Source: an uncultured Collinsella sp. (GTDB taxonomy: Bacteria > Actinomycetota > Coriobacteriia > Coriobacteriales > Coriobacteriaceae). Taken from it: a stretch of 64,000 nucleotides of DNA. Of this stretch, positions 41,737 to 49,509 are shown piece after piece. The position numbers and the translations under genes are program-made. The notes under the pieces are model-generated. The model did no database searches. It was not told where the DNA came from and saw only the letters and a list, made by a program, of their open reading frames with translations. The first letter of the stretch is position 1; each line of letters starts with the position of its first letter. The stretch covers positions 1 to 64,000 of the forward strand of contig CAKUGF010000007.1 in the NCBI GenBank assembly GCA_934654585.1, in the 5' to 3' direction.

Positions 41737-41793
41737 TATTGAAGCGGTAACCCCCGCGTTGTCAGAGGGCAGAAGTATCTCCTGCAGCGTTAG

Positions 41794-42558
41794 CTAGCAG
41801 ATAACCTGTGTGTGTTCCTCGATGGCGGCGCGGTCCTCGGCGGCGATACCCGGCTCGCATACCACGGCGTCCAGGCTGTCCAGGCGGCAGAAGGTGTAGA
41901 AGTCGCGCTTGCCGATCTTGCTGGAGTCGGCGATCAGGTAACGCGAATCGGCCTTGCTAAAGGCGAGCTGCTGAATGCGGCCCTCGTCCATGTTAGACGT
42001 GGACACATCGCCGTCCAGGATGCCGTTGGCGCCGATAAAGGCCGCGTCGATTCCCAACGCGCGCAGGGTGTCCTCAGCCGTGGGCCCCACAAACGCGCCC
42101 GTACGACGGCGGTACATGCCGCCCACCAGGCACAGATCGCAATCCTCGCGCGCTTCGAGCAGGTTAAAGACCGAAAGCGAGTTGGTCACGATGCGCAGGC
42201 GGCACGCCGGCAGCATCGAGGCCATCTGCTCCACCGTGGTGCCCGTACCCAAAAAGATGGTCGAGCCTTCCTCGATGAGCTCCACGGCACGGCGCGCGAT
42301 CTGCAGCTTTTCCTCAGCGTGCTTGGACCGCTTTTCGCTATGAGAGTACTCGTGACGCAGCATCGCATGGGGGCGACCCTGCGCGCTGCGGGCACCGCCG
42401 TGCACGCGCTCGATCTCGCCCAGGCTCGCGAGCTCCTCAAGGTCGCGACGGATCGTCATGTCCGAGACGCCCAGCGCGTCCGAAATCTCCTTGACTGAGA
42501 CCGTTCCCTGCTCCTCGAGCAGCTGACGAACCCTATCCTGTCGCTCTGCCTTAATCAC
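41794..42558 (-). CDS. DeoR family transcriptional regulator (LacR-like)
   Basis: 254 aa from the GTG at 42558, which has GCGAGGACTC upstream; a GTG at 42579 gives seven more residues. HTH VKEISDALGVSDMTIRRDLE (~20-40), IERVHGGARS, then the sensor domain (STIFLGTGTTVEQMASML, LVGGMYRRRTGAFVGP, FIGANGI, DSSKIGKRDFYTF). This layout matches LacR, repressor of tagatose-6-phosphate operons, which responds to tagatose-6-phosphate. Divergent from galM. Control of lacA-lacC is a reasonable but unproven inference. Confidence 0.88.
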   Translation of the reverse strand: MIKAERQDRVRQLLEEQGTVSVKEISDALGVSDMTIRRDLEELASLGEIERVHGGARSAQGRPHAMLRHEYSHSEKRSKHAEEKLQIARRAVELIEEGSTIFLGTGTTVEQMASMLPACRLRIVTNSLSVFNLLEAREDCDLCLVGGMYRRRTGAFVGPTAEDTLRALGIDAAFIGANGILDGDVSTSNMDEGRIQQLAFSKADSRYLIADSSKIGKRDFYTFCRLDSLDAVVCEPGIAAEDRAAIEEHTQVIC

Positions 42559-42762
42559 GATGAGTCCTCGCTGTTCCACGCGTACATCAATTCAAACAGT
42601 AACGAACAAATTGTATCAGACTCGCGCGGACCAAAAATGGACGCTTCAACTGCGCAATCATCACTTTTTTGAGAAAAATACCCCCTGCTTTAGTGAGGTG
42701 TAGTGATAATCTCGCCTGTTCGCGCTACAGTTTGTCCGAAATACCTCGATGTTAGGAACCAA

Positions 42763-43815
42763 ATGATCACTTCCGAGCTTTTCGGCACCGCGCCGTGCGG
42801 TACCCCCGTTCATCGTTACACCCTCAACGGGCCCGAGATCTGCGTTCGCATTATGGACTATGGCGCCACCGTACTGGGCATCGACGTGCCCGACATCCCC
42901 GGCAACGTGCGCGATGTGGTGCTGGGCTTCGATAAGCTCGAGGATTACTTTGACAACCCCGCCTGCTTTGGCGCAACCATCGGACCTGTGGCCAACCGCA
43001 CCGCGGGCGCTACGATCACCATCGACGGCACGGACTGGCATATGCCGGCCAATGAGGGTGTCAACAACCTGCACAGCGATCTTGAGCACGGTCTGCACAA
43101 GTGCGTGTGGGACGTCGAGCTCGACGAGGTCCACAATGCCGTGCGCATGACCACCTCGCTTGAGGACGGTGAGTTGGGTCTTCCCGGCAACCGCACGTTT
43201 ACGGCTGTGTTTACCGTGACGCCGACGGGCCGCTTCCGCATCGAGTACGGCTGCGAGAGCGACCGCGCCACCTACGTGTCCATGACCAACCACACGTACT
43301 TTAACCTTGCCGGTCATAACGCCGGCATGGACTGCGAGCACTTCTTTGTTGCCAACGCTGCCCACTACCTGCCCATTGACGAGCAGAACATCCCCACCGG
43401 CGAGATTGCCTCGGTCGAGGGCACGCCGTTTGACTTCCGCGAGCTGCGCCCCGTCGCACCCGGCATGGAGGCCGACGACCCGCAGATTAAGCAGGCCCGT
43501 GGCTACGATCACTGCCTGTGCATCGGCGGCTATCAGTACGGCCGCAATCTGCGCCGCGCCCTGCACGTCGAGGAGATGTGGACCGGTCGCGAGATGGATT
43601 ACTACACCACCGCCCCGGGCGTGCAGCTCTACACCGGCAACTGGCTGGGCGACGAGCATGCCAAAGACGACGCCAACTATGGCTGGGGCGCTGGCTTTGC
43701 CCTCGAGGCCGAGATGTACCCCGACACCCCGCATCACACGCTGTTCCCGCAGGGCATCGTGGGTCCGGGTCACCCCTACAGCAATGTGATCGAGTACCAC
43801 TTTATGAGGCACTAA
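42763..43815 (+). CDS. galM: Aldose 1-epimerase (galactose mutarotase)
   Basis: 350 aa, ATG with TTAGGAACC upstream. GalM motifs: MDYGATVLGIDVPD (~27), FGATIGPVANR (~70), the catalytic His in SMTNHTYFNLAG (~180), and the C-terminal Glu in FALEAEMYPDTPHH (~315). It interconverts the anomers of galactose, feeding alpha-galactose to GalK. It is a different, canonical-type epimerase from the two LacX-like proteins. Divergent from the DeoR regulator across 204 bp. Single gene with its own terminator. Confidence 0.93.
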   Translation: MITSELFGTAPCGTPVHRYTLNGPEICVRIMDYGATVLGIDVPDIPGNVRDVVLGFDKLEDYFDNPACFGATIGPVANRTAGATITIDGTDWHMPANEGVNNLHSDLEHGLHKCVWDVELDEVHNAVRMTTSLEDGELGLPGNRTFTAVFTVTPTGRFRIEYGCESDRATYVSMTNHTYFNLAGHNAGMDCEHFFVANAAHYLPIDEQNIPTGEIASVEGTPFDFRELRPVAPGMEADDPQIKQARGYDHCLCIGGYQYGRNLRRALHVEEMWTGREMDYYTTAPGVQLYTGNWLGDEHAKDDANYGWGAGFALEAEMYPDTPHHTLFPQGIVGPGHPYSNVIEYHFMRH

Positions 43816-43841
43816 GCCCACAATGCAACATATCGCATAGC

Positions 43842-43877
43842 AGCGCCCGCCGGCACCACCGCCGACGGGCGCTTTTT
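43842..43877 (+). terminator. Terminator after galM
   Basis: AGCGCCCG / CGGGCGCT stem with TTTTT. Confidence 0.8.
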
Positions 43878-43916
43878 CGTGCCTAGAGCTCAATTTCGCT
43901 GTCACTGTATGAGGGA

Positions 43917-44399
43917 TCAGTTGAGCAGATTGTCGATGGGGTCGGGGTCGGAGCTGGGGAGGTAGCGGATTTCTAGCTCTATGCCGAGTTCTCGCAGCTC
44001 TTTGAGGGCGGCGATGTCTGCGTCGTCTACGGCGACTGCGGGCGTTACAGGGCGTTTACCCTCCCCTGCCTGCATATGGCCGATGCTGATCTTGGTGATG
44101 GGCACGCCGCCCTTAACCAGCGCCAATGCGTCCGCAGGCGACGCTACCATGATCAGAATCCATTGGCGCGGCGTTGCCGCATGAATAACGTCGATGGTCT
44201 TTTGCACCGAGAAGAACCGTGTCCACACGCCCTCGGGCGCCGCCACCCTCATAGGTGCCCACTTGCGCGAATCCTCCGCAATCTCGTCGTTGACGATCAG
44301 GACAAGGTTGGAACCAATCGCTTCATTCCACAGCTCAACGTCTTGCCCGTAAATAAACCGATCATCGATGCGTGTGAGAAGAATCCTGGGTTGAGCCAT
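43917..44399 (-). CDS. PTS mannose-family EIIB-like protein lacking the active-site His
   Basis: 160 aa, ATG at 44399 (alternate upstream frame has no signal). Full-length EIIB fold of the mannose/fructose/sorbose family, co-linear with the EIIB at 53670 (RILLTRIDDRF, SVQKTIDVI, VKGGVPITKISIGHMQAGEG). The phosphorylated His, residue 17 in RIDNRLVHGQ of the paralogue, is Tyr here (RIDDRFIYGQ). No EIIA, EIIC or EIID gene is next to it. It therefore probably cannot carry phosphate to sugar and may be regulatory or decaying. The frame is intact. Confidence 0.88.
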   Translation of the reverse strand: MAQPRILLTRIDDRFIYGQDVELWNEAIGSNLVLIVNDEIAEDSRKWAPMRVAAPEGVWTRFFSVQKTIDVIHAATPRQWILIMVASPADALALVKGGVPITKISIGHMQAGEGKRPVTPAVAVDDADIAALKELRELGIELEIRYLPSSDPDPIDNLLN

Positions 44400-44556
44400 G
44401 GCAGCCTCATTCTGTTTGAGACCCGTAAGAGCAAGACATCGCGTCTCCAATATTAGTGCATTTAAAGTGAGAAAAGCCGTCAGAACCCTTGCGCGGATGT
44501 GCGATGTCCCGTATCATAGACAGCCGTTGACGCCTCAGTTGCGTCACCACATGGCC

Positions 44557-44632
44557 GCCAGCGTAGCTCAGTTGGTAGAGCACCGCTCTCGTAAAGCGGG
44601 GGTCACCGGTTCGAGCCCGGTCGCTGGCTCCA
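44557..44632 (+). tRNA. tRNA-Thr (anticodon CGT)
   Basis: 76 nt cloverleaf including encoded CCA: acceptor GCCAGCG/CGCTGGC, D-arm GCTC/GAGC, anticodon stem CCGCT/AGCGG with loop CTCGTAA (anticodon CGT), T-arm ACCGG-TTCGAGC-CCGGT, discriminator T. It decodes ACG threonine codons. Followed closely by a terminator. Confidence 0.95.
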
Positions 44633-44644
44633 TTGCACAAGATA

Positions 44645-44667
44645 GCCGCCTTCGGGCGGCTTTTTTG
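44645..44667 (+). terminator. Terminator after tRNA-Thr
   Basis: GCCGCC-TTCG-GGCGGC followed by TTTTTTG. Confidence 0.9.
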
Positions 44668-44738
44668 TTGCGGATTTTCCTGAGCGTATCGCCAATGCAA
44701 GCGCCGTGCCATCGGCAACTCCCCTGTTCAAAAACAAA

Positions 44739-44787
44739 AGCCCCGCCAACCGTGTTCCCCAAACGGGAAATCACGATCAACGGGGCT
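44739..44787 (-). terminator. Terminator after yhcH
   Basis: AGCCCCG / CGGGGCT outer stem, CGTGTTCCC / GGGAAATCACG inner stem; T-rich stretch in the minus sense. Confidence 0.7.
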
Positions 44788-44847
44788 CATGCGCAACCTC
44801 CTCAGGAGAATCGCGCCAGCATATAAACAGCTCAGCCGAGCAGTGCG

Positions 44848-45321
44848 CTACTCTTCCCAGTAGGCGTCAGCAAGCAGCTTAAAGCAAATCTTCTTGACCG
44901 GCTGCGCGCCATCGCCCGGGAACTCGAGCGTGGGCATGTGCGGCTCGCCGGCAACGAACAGCGCAAACTTGTCGTCGGCAAGATCGCCGGCGATGGAGGC
45001 GTCGGAATCGACCAGATCGTAGTCGTCCTTCTCGTCGAACTCCTGGACCAGCGTCAGGCTACCCGTGGCGACCTTAAAGGCCTCGCGACCCTCGACGTCG
45101 ATCTGCAGGTCGTGATAACGCTGATGCGTCTCATAGTGAGCCTCGGCCTCGGGACGCGTCGTGGGGGCCATGACGTTCGCAAAGACCTTGTCGCCCAGAA
45201 TCTGATGGCTGCCGACCTCGAGCTCCGCCGGGTCATTCTCCTCGAGCCAATCGATCAGCACGTCGAGACCCTTGAGCATGCCGCGGTATTCCTCGATATC
45301 GCCCAGTGCACCGTAAATCAT
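44848..45321 (-). CDS. YhcH/YjgK/YiaL family protein (EbgC/NanQ-like)
   Basis: 157 aa, typical family length. Cupin-like family motifs: ANVMAPTTRPEAEAHYETHQ, YHDLQIDVEG (~70), the acidic segment EFDEKDDY, and a metal-site region FALFVAGEPHMP (~123) ending VKKICFKL. Members act as anomerases of sialic acid or as the beta subunit of evolved beta-galactosidase, helping sugar catabolism. Start ATG with GAGAGGGG upstream. It follows a nagA remnant and the second lacC-lacX pair on the same strand. Confidence 0.88.
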   Translation of the reverse strand: MIYGALGDIEEYRGMLKGLDVLIDWLEENDPAELEVGSHQILGDKVFANVMAPTTRPEAEAHYETHQRYHDLQIDVEGREAFKVATGSLTLVQEFDEKDDYDLVDSDASIAGDLADDKFALFVAGEPHMPTLEFPGDGAQPVKKICFKLLADAYWEE

Positions 45322-45341
45322 CTAAATCCCCTCTCGGATCG

Positions 45342-45512
45342 TCACTTTGGCAGCCACTCGGTAAATGCGCTACCAAAGCTGTTGCCGCCCACATACGTCT
45401 CGACCAGGGTAAGGTCGGGATTGAACGCGACAAAGTCGGCGTCGCGCCCCAGCATAATGCTACCGCACTTGTCGTCCACGCGGACGAACAAGCGGACAGG
45501 CAATACCGGGGC
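45342..45512 (-). pseudogene. Remnant of nagA C-terminus
   Basis: Minus-strand translation ending at the stop at 45342-45344 reads DDKCGSIMLGRDADFVAFNP, then DLTLVETYVGGNSFGSAF, close to the last 45-50 residues of the intact NagA at 48222 (EDKCGSIMPGRDADFVVFDH, ELTLVETYVGGQSVGNAF). No start and no N-terminal 340 residues are present; lacC2 ends 14 bases further. A partial gene copy left by duplication or deletion. Confidence 0.8.
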
Positions 45513-45525
45513 GCAATCCAAACTC

Positions 45526-46461
45526 TTACAGCTCAGTTACGACTACGCCGTTGTAAACCTCGTCCCAGCGGTCCATGACCAGATGGCCGGTCATCGGGTC
45601 CATGGCATTGAGTTTGCCGCAGGTGTTGGCGGTACGCAGCACCGTCTCGTCGTCCGCGCCGGCAGCGATGGCATGCGCGAAGCCGGCGATGGTGGAGTCA
45701 CCGGAACCCGTAGCGTTAACAGCGGGGATATCGGGCGTCTTAGCGCGGAACGCACGGCCGTTGTGGAAGCCCACGGAGCCAGCAGCGCCCATGGACACGA
45801 CGACCCAGGGGATATCGGAGAAGCGGGCGTCGGAGGCAAGCGCCGCGCGGAGCTCGTCCACATCGTCGGTGGTAAAGCTCGTGCCCAAAAGACCGTTGAT
45901 CTCGGTCAGGTTAGGCTTGACCAGCTCGGGCTTGACCTCAGACTTGAGGGCAGCCTCGAGCGAAGCGCCCGAGGTATCGAGCAGCACCTTGGCGCCGGCA
46001 TTCTCGGCAATGCCCGTGATCTTGGCATAGTAGTCCGCCTCGACGCCGCGGGGCAGCGAACCCGAGATAGTGACGACGTCGGCCTTGCCCGCAAGCTCAG
46101 TAAACTTGGCGGTAAAGGCATCGAGCTCCTCGGGGGCAATCGTCGGGCCGCTCTCGAGCAGCTCGGTCTGATTGCCGGCGTGGAGGATGTTGAGGCAGAT
46201 GCGGGTCTCGCCCTTGATGGGCACGAAGTCGTTGTTGATGCCGTTAGCGTCCATGAGCTCAGCCATGTAGGCGCCCATGTGGCCGCCGAGCAGGCCGGTA
46301 GCCACAACATCGTCGCCCAGCTGACCCAGGACACGGGCCACGTTGAGGCCCTTGCCACCGGCAGTCTTTTCGGGCGTCACGCGGTTAACGTCATCGATGA
46401 CGAGCTCATCGAGCTGATAGCGCGTATCGACAGACGGGTTCATCGTAACGGTGAGGATCAT
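45526..46461 (-). CDS. lacC: Tagatose-6-phosphate kinase (PfkB family), second copy
   Basis: 311 aa, same length as the copy at 25043 and identical over long stretches (TRYQLDELVIDDVNRVTPE, TAGGKGLNVARVL, NGLLGTSFTTDDVDEL, NATGSGDSTIAGFAHA). Start ATG with AAGGAGC upstream. Tag-6-P from AgaS, encoded a few kilobases away, would be its substrate; this copy may serve amino-sugar use. Phosphofructokinase activity cannot be excluded. Order lacX-lacC on the minus strand repeats the first locus. Confidence 0.87.
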   Translation of the reverse strand: MILTVTMNPSVDTRYQLDELVIDDVNRVTPEKTAGGKGLNVARVLGQLGDDVVATGLLGGHMGAYMAELMDANGINNDFVPIKGETRICLNILHAGNQTELLESGPTIAPEELDAFTAKFTELAGKADVVTISGSLPRGVEADYYAKITGIAENAGAKVLLDTSGASLEAALKSEVKPELVKPNLTEINGLLGTSFTTDDVDELRAALASDARFSDIPWVVVSMGAAGSVGFHNGRAFRAKTPDIPAVNATGSGDSTIAGFAHAIAAGADDETVLRTANTCGKLNAMDPMTGHLVMDRWDEVYNGVVVTEL

Positions 46462-46520
46462 TTTTAGCTCCTTATCTCGCAGGCTTCTTGTGCCTCGCGA
46501 TACGAGTCGACAAAACGGAA

Positions 46521-47402
46521 TTACAGAATCTCAATCGTGAACGAACGGACGACGGTCTCCTTGGGCTTGGCGACAAGGCAGCCGCGCTTATGCTCAAGCA
46601 CGTCATCCTCATCAGAGCAGGTCGAAAGGCCGCCCCAAGGCTCAACCGCCACAAAATCGCCCTCGGGCTTGCTCCACACAATGAGATACGGGAAGCCCTC
46701 AAAGCTCAAGCGGACGCCCTTGTCCTCGCCCTTCTTAGAAAGCGTGACCTGACGGCTCTCAAGCACGTCAAAGATGGTCTCCGCAAAATCGAAGAGCTCA
46801 TGCGACAGCGGCAGAGTCTTTCCCACCATGGGGTTCTTGGAGCGGTTTGCCACGTCGATCAGTCCAGTTGAGGGGACGGCAGTGCAAAGCTCAGCGGCCT
46901 CGTCCTTCTCAAAACGCAGCTCGTAGTCCGTATAGGCCTCGCCCTCGTCGAGCGGGCACCTAAAGCCGGGATGACCGCCAATAAAGAACGGCATGTCCTC
47001 GGTGCCCTCGTTGGTCACCTCGTAGGAGACGCGCACGGCAGTCCCCTCAAGCGCATAGCGGGCGACGAGCTTAAACGGGTACGGATAATCGCTCAGCAAC
47101 GCGGCGTTATCCTCCGAAGCCAGGCACATCGCCAGTTCGTTCTCGCTCTGGCTCAGCAGTTTCCACTCCTGCTTGCGCGCAAATCCGTGGCGGGCGAGCT
47201 TCACGTGGTGCCCAGCAAACGTCATGGCATTGCCATCGCGCAGGCCTCCGCAGATCGGGAAGCAGATCGGTGCTTGACCGGACCACACGGCAGGGTCGCC
47301 CTGCCACAGATACTCGCGACCGTCGGCCTCAATCGAGGTAAACGAGCCGCCAGCTGTGGACACCGTAATAGAAATCGAATCGTTGGAAAGAGCGTATTCC
47401 AT
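46521..47402 (-). CDS. lacX: Aldose 1-epimerase family protein (LacX-like), second copy
   Basis: 293 aa, equal in length to 26032 and sharing REYLWQGDPAVWSGQAPICF and LARHGFARKQEWKL. The N-terminus is more diverged (MEYALSNDSISITVSTAGG). Start ATG with GAAAGGATG upstream. It lies 59 bases ahead of the second lacC, as in the first locus, so the pair was duplicated as a unit. Role presumed as sugar or sugar-phosphate mutarotation. Confidence 0.85.
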   Translation of the reverse strand: MEYALSNDSISITVSTAGGSFTSIEADGREYLWQGDPAVWSGQAPICFPICGGLRDGNAMTFAGHHVKLARHGFARKQEWKLLSQSENELAMCLASEDNAALLSDYPYPFKLVARYALEGTAVRVSYEVTNEGTEDMPFFIGGHPGFRCPLDEGEAYTDYELRFEKDEAAELCTAVPSTGLIDVANRSKNPMVGKTLPLSHELFDFAETIFDVLESRQVTLSKKGEDKGVRLSFEGFPYLIVWSKPEGDFVAVEPWGGLSTCSDEDDVLEHKRGCLVAKPKETVVRSFTIEIL

Positions 47403-47562
47403 TGCCCATCCTTTCGAACAACTGCTCTGTCATCGCTCGCAAGCACCCATCCCAGCACTGGCTAAAGGGCAAACCCGCACGTTCATCGATGTGTCCGGTA
47501 TCCCAGCCACCCAACGGGGTACCATATTGACATTGACTTCATTACAGCTGAAAGGCCTTCTT

Positions 47563-48147
47563 ATGCGAACCATCATCCTCTATGCCTCGCGCCACCATGG
47601 CAACACGAAAAAGCTCGTGGACGCCATTGTCGAGGCGCATCCCGAAATCGATACCCTCGACGTAAAGGCACTCGGTAAAAACGAGTATCCCGACCTGCAC
47701 GAGTACCATTTGATTGGTGTGGCCACGGGCATTTATTACTCCGAGATCGACAAGGACATGGCGCGTGTGCTCACCAACGTGCTGCAGCCGCAGGACAAGG
47801 TGTTTGGTCTTATGACCTACGGCGGCAAAAACAAGTGGTACGGCAAGGATATCGATGGCATCTGCCGCATGAGGCAGGCCATCTTTATGGGTGTCTACGG
47901 TTGCACCGGCTTTGATACGTGGGGCCCGTTCAAGCTCATGGGCGGCGTCCAGAAGGGACACCCGACCGCTGAGGAAATTAAGGGCGCTGTCGATTTCTTC
48001 GATAAGATCGAAGATGAGTACGGCGACATCATCGTCGAAGAGTATGCCAAACGCGAGAAGCGCCTGGCATACGAAAAGGAGCATCCTGCAGGAGGCCTGG
48101 TAGCCGGCGTTAAGCGCACGGCAAAGAAGATCGCTAACAAGCTGTAA
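47563..48147 (+). CDS. Flavodoxin family protein
   Basis: 194 aa; ATG with AAAGG nine bases upstream. Flavodoxin-like fold: the FMN phosphate loop is ILYASRHHGNTKKL (~5-18; T/SxxxGNTxK type), then IGVATGIYYSEIDKDMARVL (~50) and FGLMTYGGKNKWYG. A basic C-terminal extension (EYAKREKRLAYEK, GVKRTAKKIANKL) extends past the usual domain. It likely transfers electrons at low potential. Convergent with nagA; no obvious partner adjoins it. Confidence 0.87.
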   Translation: MRTIILYASRHHGNTKKLVDAIVEAHPEIDTLDVKALGKNEYPDLHEYHLIGVATGIYYSEIDKDMARVLTNVLQPQDKVFGLMTYGGKNKWYGKDIDGICRMRQAIFMGVYGCTGFDTWGPFKLMGGVQKGHPTAEEIKGAVDFFDKIEDEYGDIIVEEYAKREKRLAYEKEHPAGGLVAGVKRTAKKIANKL

Positions 48148-48177
48148 CTGTTAAGGTGCTTTTGAGCGTTAACCCAT

Positions 48178-48215
48178 ACGGCGGGTCCGAGCAAATTCGG
48201 GCCCGCCGTCTTTTT
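48178..48215. terminator. Terminator between flavodoxin and nagA (convergent)
   Basis: ACGGCGGGTCCGA / TCGGGCCCGCCGT stem followed by CTTTTT in the plus sense. Confidence 0.8.
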
Positions 48216-48221
48216 CTGTCG

Positions 48222-49391
48222 TTACTCGGTAAATGCGTTGCCGACGCTCTGGCCGCCAACATAGGTCTCAACGAGGGTAAGCTCGTGGTCGAACACGACA
48301 AAGTCGGCGTCGCGACCCGGCATGATGCTGCCGCACTTATCCTCGATGTGCGCGGAACGAGCCGGCACCTCGGTTGCCATGCGAATGGCGATATCGGCGC
48401 TGGCGATACCCCAGTCGACGATGTTCTTGACGCCCTGGGCAAGCGTGAGCACCGAGCCGGCAATGCTCTTGCCGTCGGCGAGCCAGCACAGGTTGTCCTT
48501 CATGATGACGTCCATACCACCGCTGGTGTAGCTGCCCTCGGGCATGCCGCCGCAGCCCAGGCAGTCGGTGATGAGCACCGTGTGCTGCCAGCCCTTGGCC
48601 TGCAGCAGCGCCTTGATGGCAGCGGGGTTCACGTGTTTGCCATCGCAAATGATCTCGGCGTAGGTCTCGGGGGTGGCCATGGCAGCACCCACGACACCGG
48701 GCTCGCGATGGTGCAGGCCACGCTGGCCGTTGTAGGTGTGCGTAAAGCAGCTGGCACCGGCGTTGATAGCGGCAACGCACTCATCGTAGGTGGCATCGGA
48801 GTGGCCAATGCTGGTCACGACGCCCTTGGCGTTCAGGGCGGCAGCATAGGCGGCGGCACCGTCGCGCTCGGCAGCCATGGCGCTCTTAACGATGCGCCCG
48901 CCGGCAGCCTCCTGCCACTGGTCGAAGACCTCCTCGGAAGGATCGATCAGATAGGCGGGGTTCTGTGCACCCACGTGCTTCATGGTAAAGAAGGGACCCT
49001 CCAGGTAGATGCCCTGAATGCGAGCACCGCAGAAGTCGGGGCCGCGGCCCTCATCGGCCTGGGCGATGGCGGCGCAGGCGTCCCTGATCTGCTCAACGCC
49101 GTCGGTAAACGTCGTGGGCAGCCAGCTGGTGGTGCCGCGACGGGCGAGCTCGGTCGAGCTGATATCAATGCCCTCGGGGTCGTTATCGGTAGTCGAATGG
49201 TTATAGAAGCCATGGATGTGGGTGTCGACCATGCCCGGCGCGATCCACGATCCCGTATAGTCCTTAATCTCGCAAGAGGGCTCGTCGGCCTGCCAAGCGC
49301 CAAAGACGCCGTCCTCGACCATGAGATAGCCGCCCAGCTGCGGGCCCGCCGGCAGGAAGAACTTGTCGGCCTTAATTGCGTACGTGCTCAT
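48222..49391 (-). CDS. nagA: N-acetylglucosamine-6-phosphate deacetylase
   Basis: 389 aa from the ATG at 49391 with AAGGAG five bases before; a start two codons earlier is possible. Amidohydrolase motifs: VDTHIHGFYNH (~57), YLEGPFF (~128), SIGHSDATYDE (~193), THTYNGQRGLHHREPG (~216) and ITDCLGCGGMPEGSY (~275). It removes acetate from GlcNAc-6-P or GalNAc-6-P in amino-sugar use. It is downstream of agaS on the same strand, so GalNAc-6-P is a plausible natural substrate. Confidence 0.93.
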   Translation of the reverse strand: MSTYAIKADKFFLPAGPQLGGYLMVEDGVFGAWQADEPSCEIKDYTGSWIAPGMVDTHIHGFYNHSTTDNDPEGIDISSTELARRGTTSWLPTTFTDGVEQIRDACAAIAQADEGRGPDFCGARIQGIYLEGPFFTMKHVGAQNPAYLIDPSEEVFDQWQEAAGGRIVKSAMAAERDGAAAYAAALNAKGVVTSIGHSDATYDECVAAINAGASCFTHTYNGQRGLHHREPGVVGAAMATPETYAEIICDGKHVNPAAIKALLQAKGWQHTVLITDCLGCGGMPEGSYTSGGMDVIMKDNLCWLADGKSIAGSVLTLAQGVKNIVDWGIASADIAIRMATEVPARSAHIEDKCGSIMPGRDADFVVFDHELTLVETYVGGQSVGNAFTE

Positions 49392-49455
49392 ATGCACTCC
49401 TTGCTTCTAAAAGCAGTTGACTGTGGTGATGCTTATACCCAGCTCACGTAAAACA

Positions 49456-49494
49456 AAAAGCGCCCGCCCGCCGTTATGAGCGGACGGGCGCCCT
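49456..49494 (-). terminator. Terminator between agaS and nagA
   Basis: GCGCCCG / CGGGCGC stem with long loop and TTTTTGTTTTAC in the minus sense. Confidence 0.7.
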
Positions 49495-49509
49495 TACAGG
49501 GGGACGCGA

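Noticed and set aside
44568..44780. 70-codon open frame antisense to tRNA-Thr
   Set aside because: Overlaps the tRNA and its terminator; no coding support.
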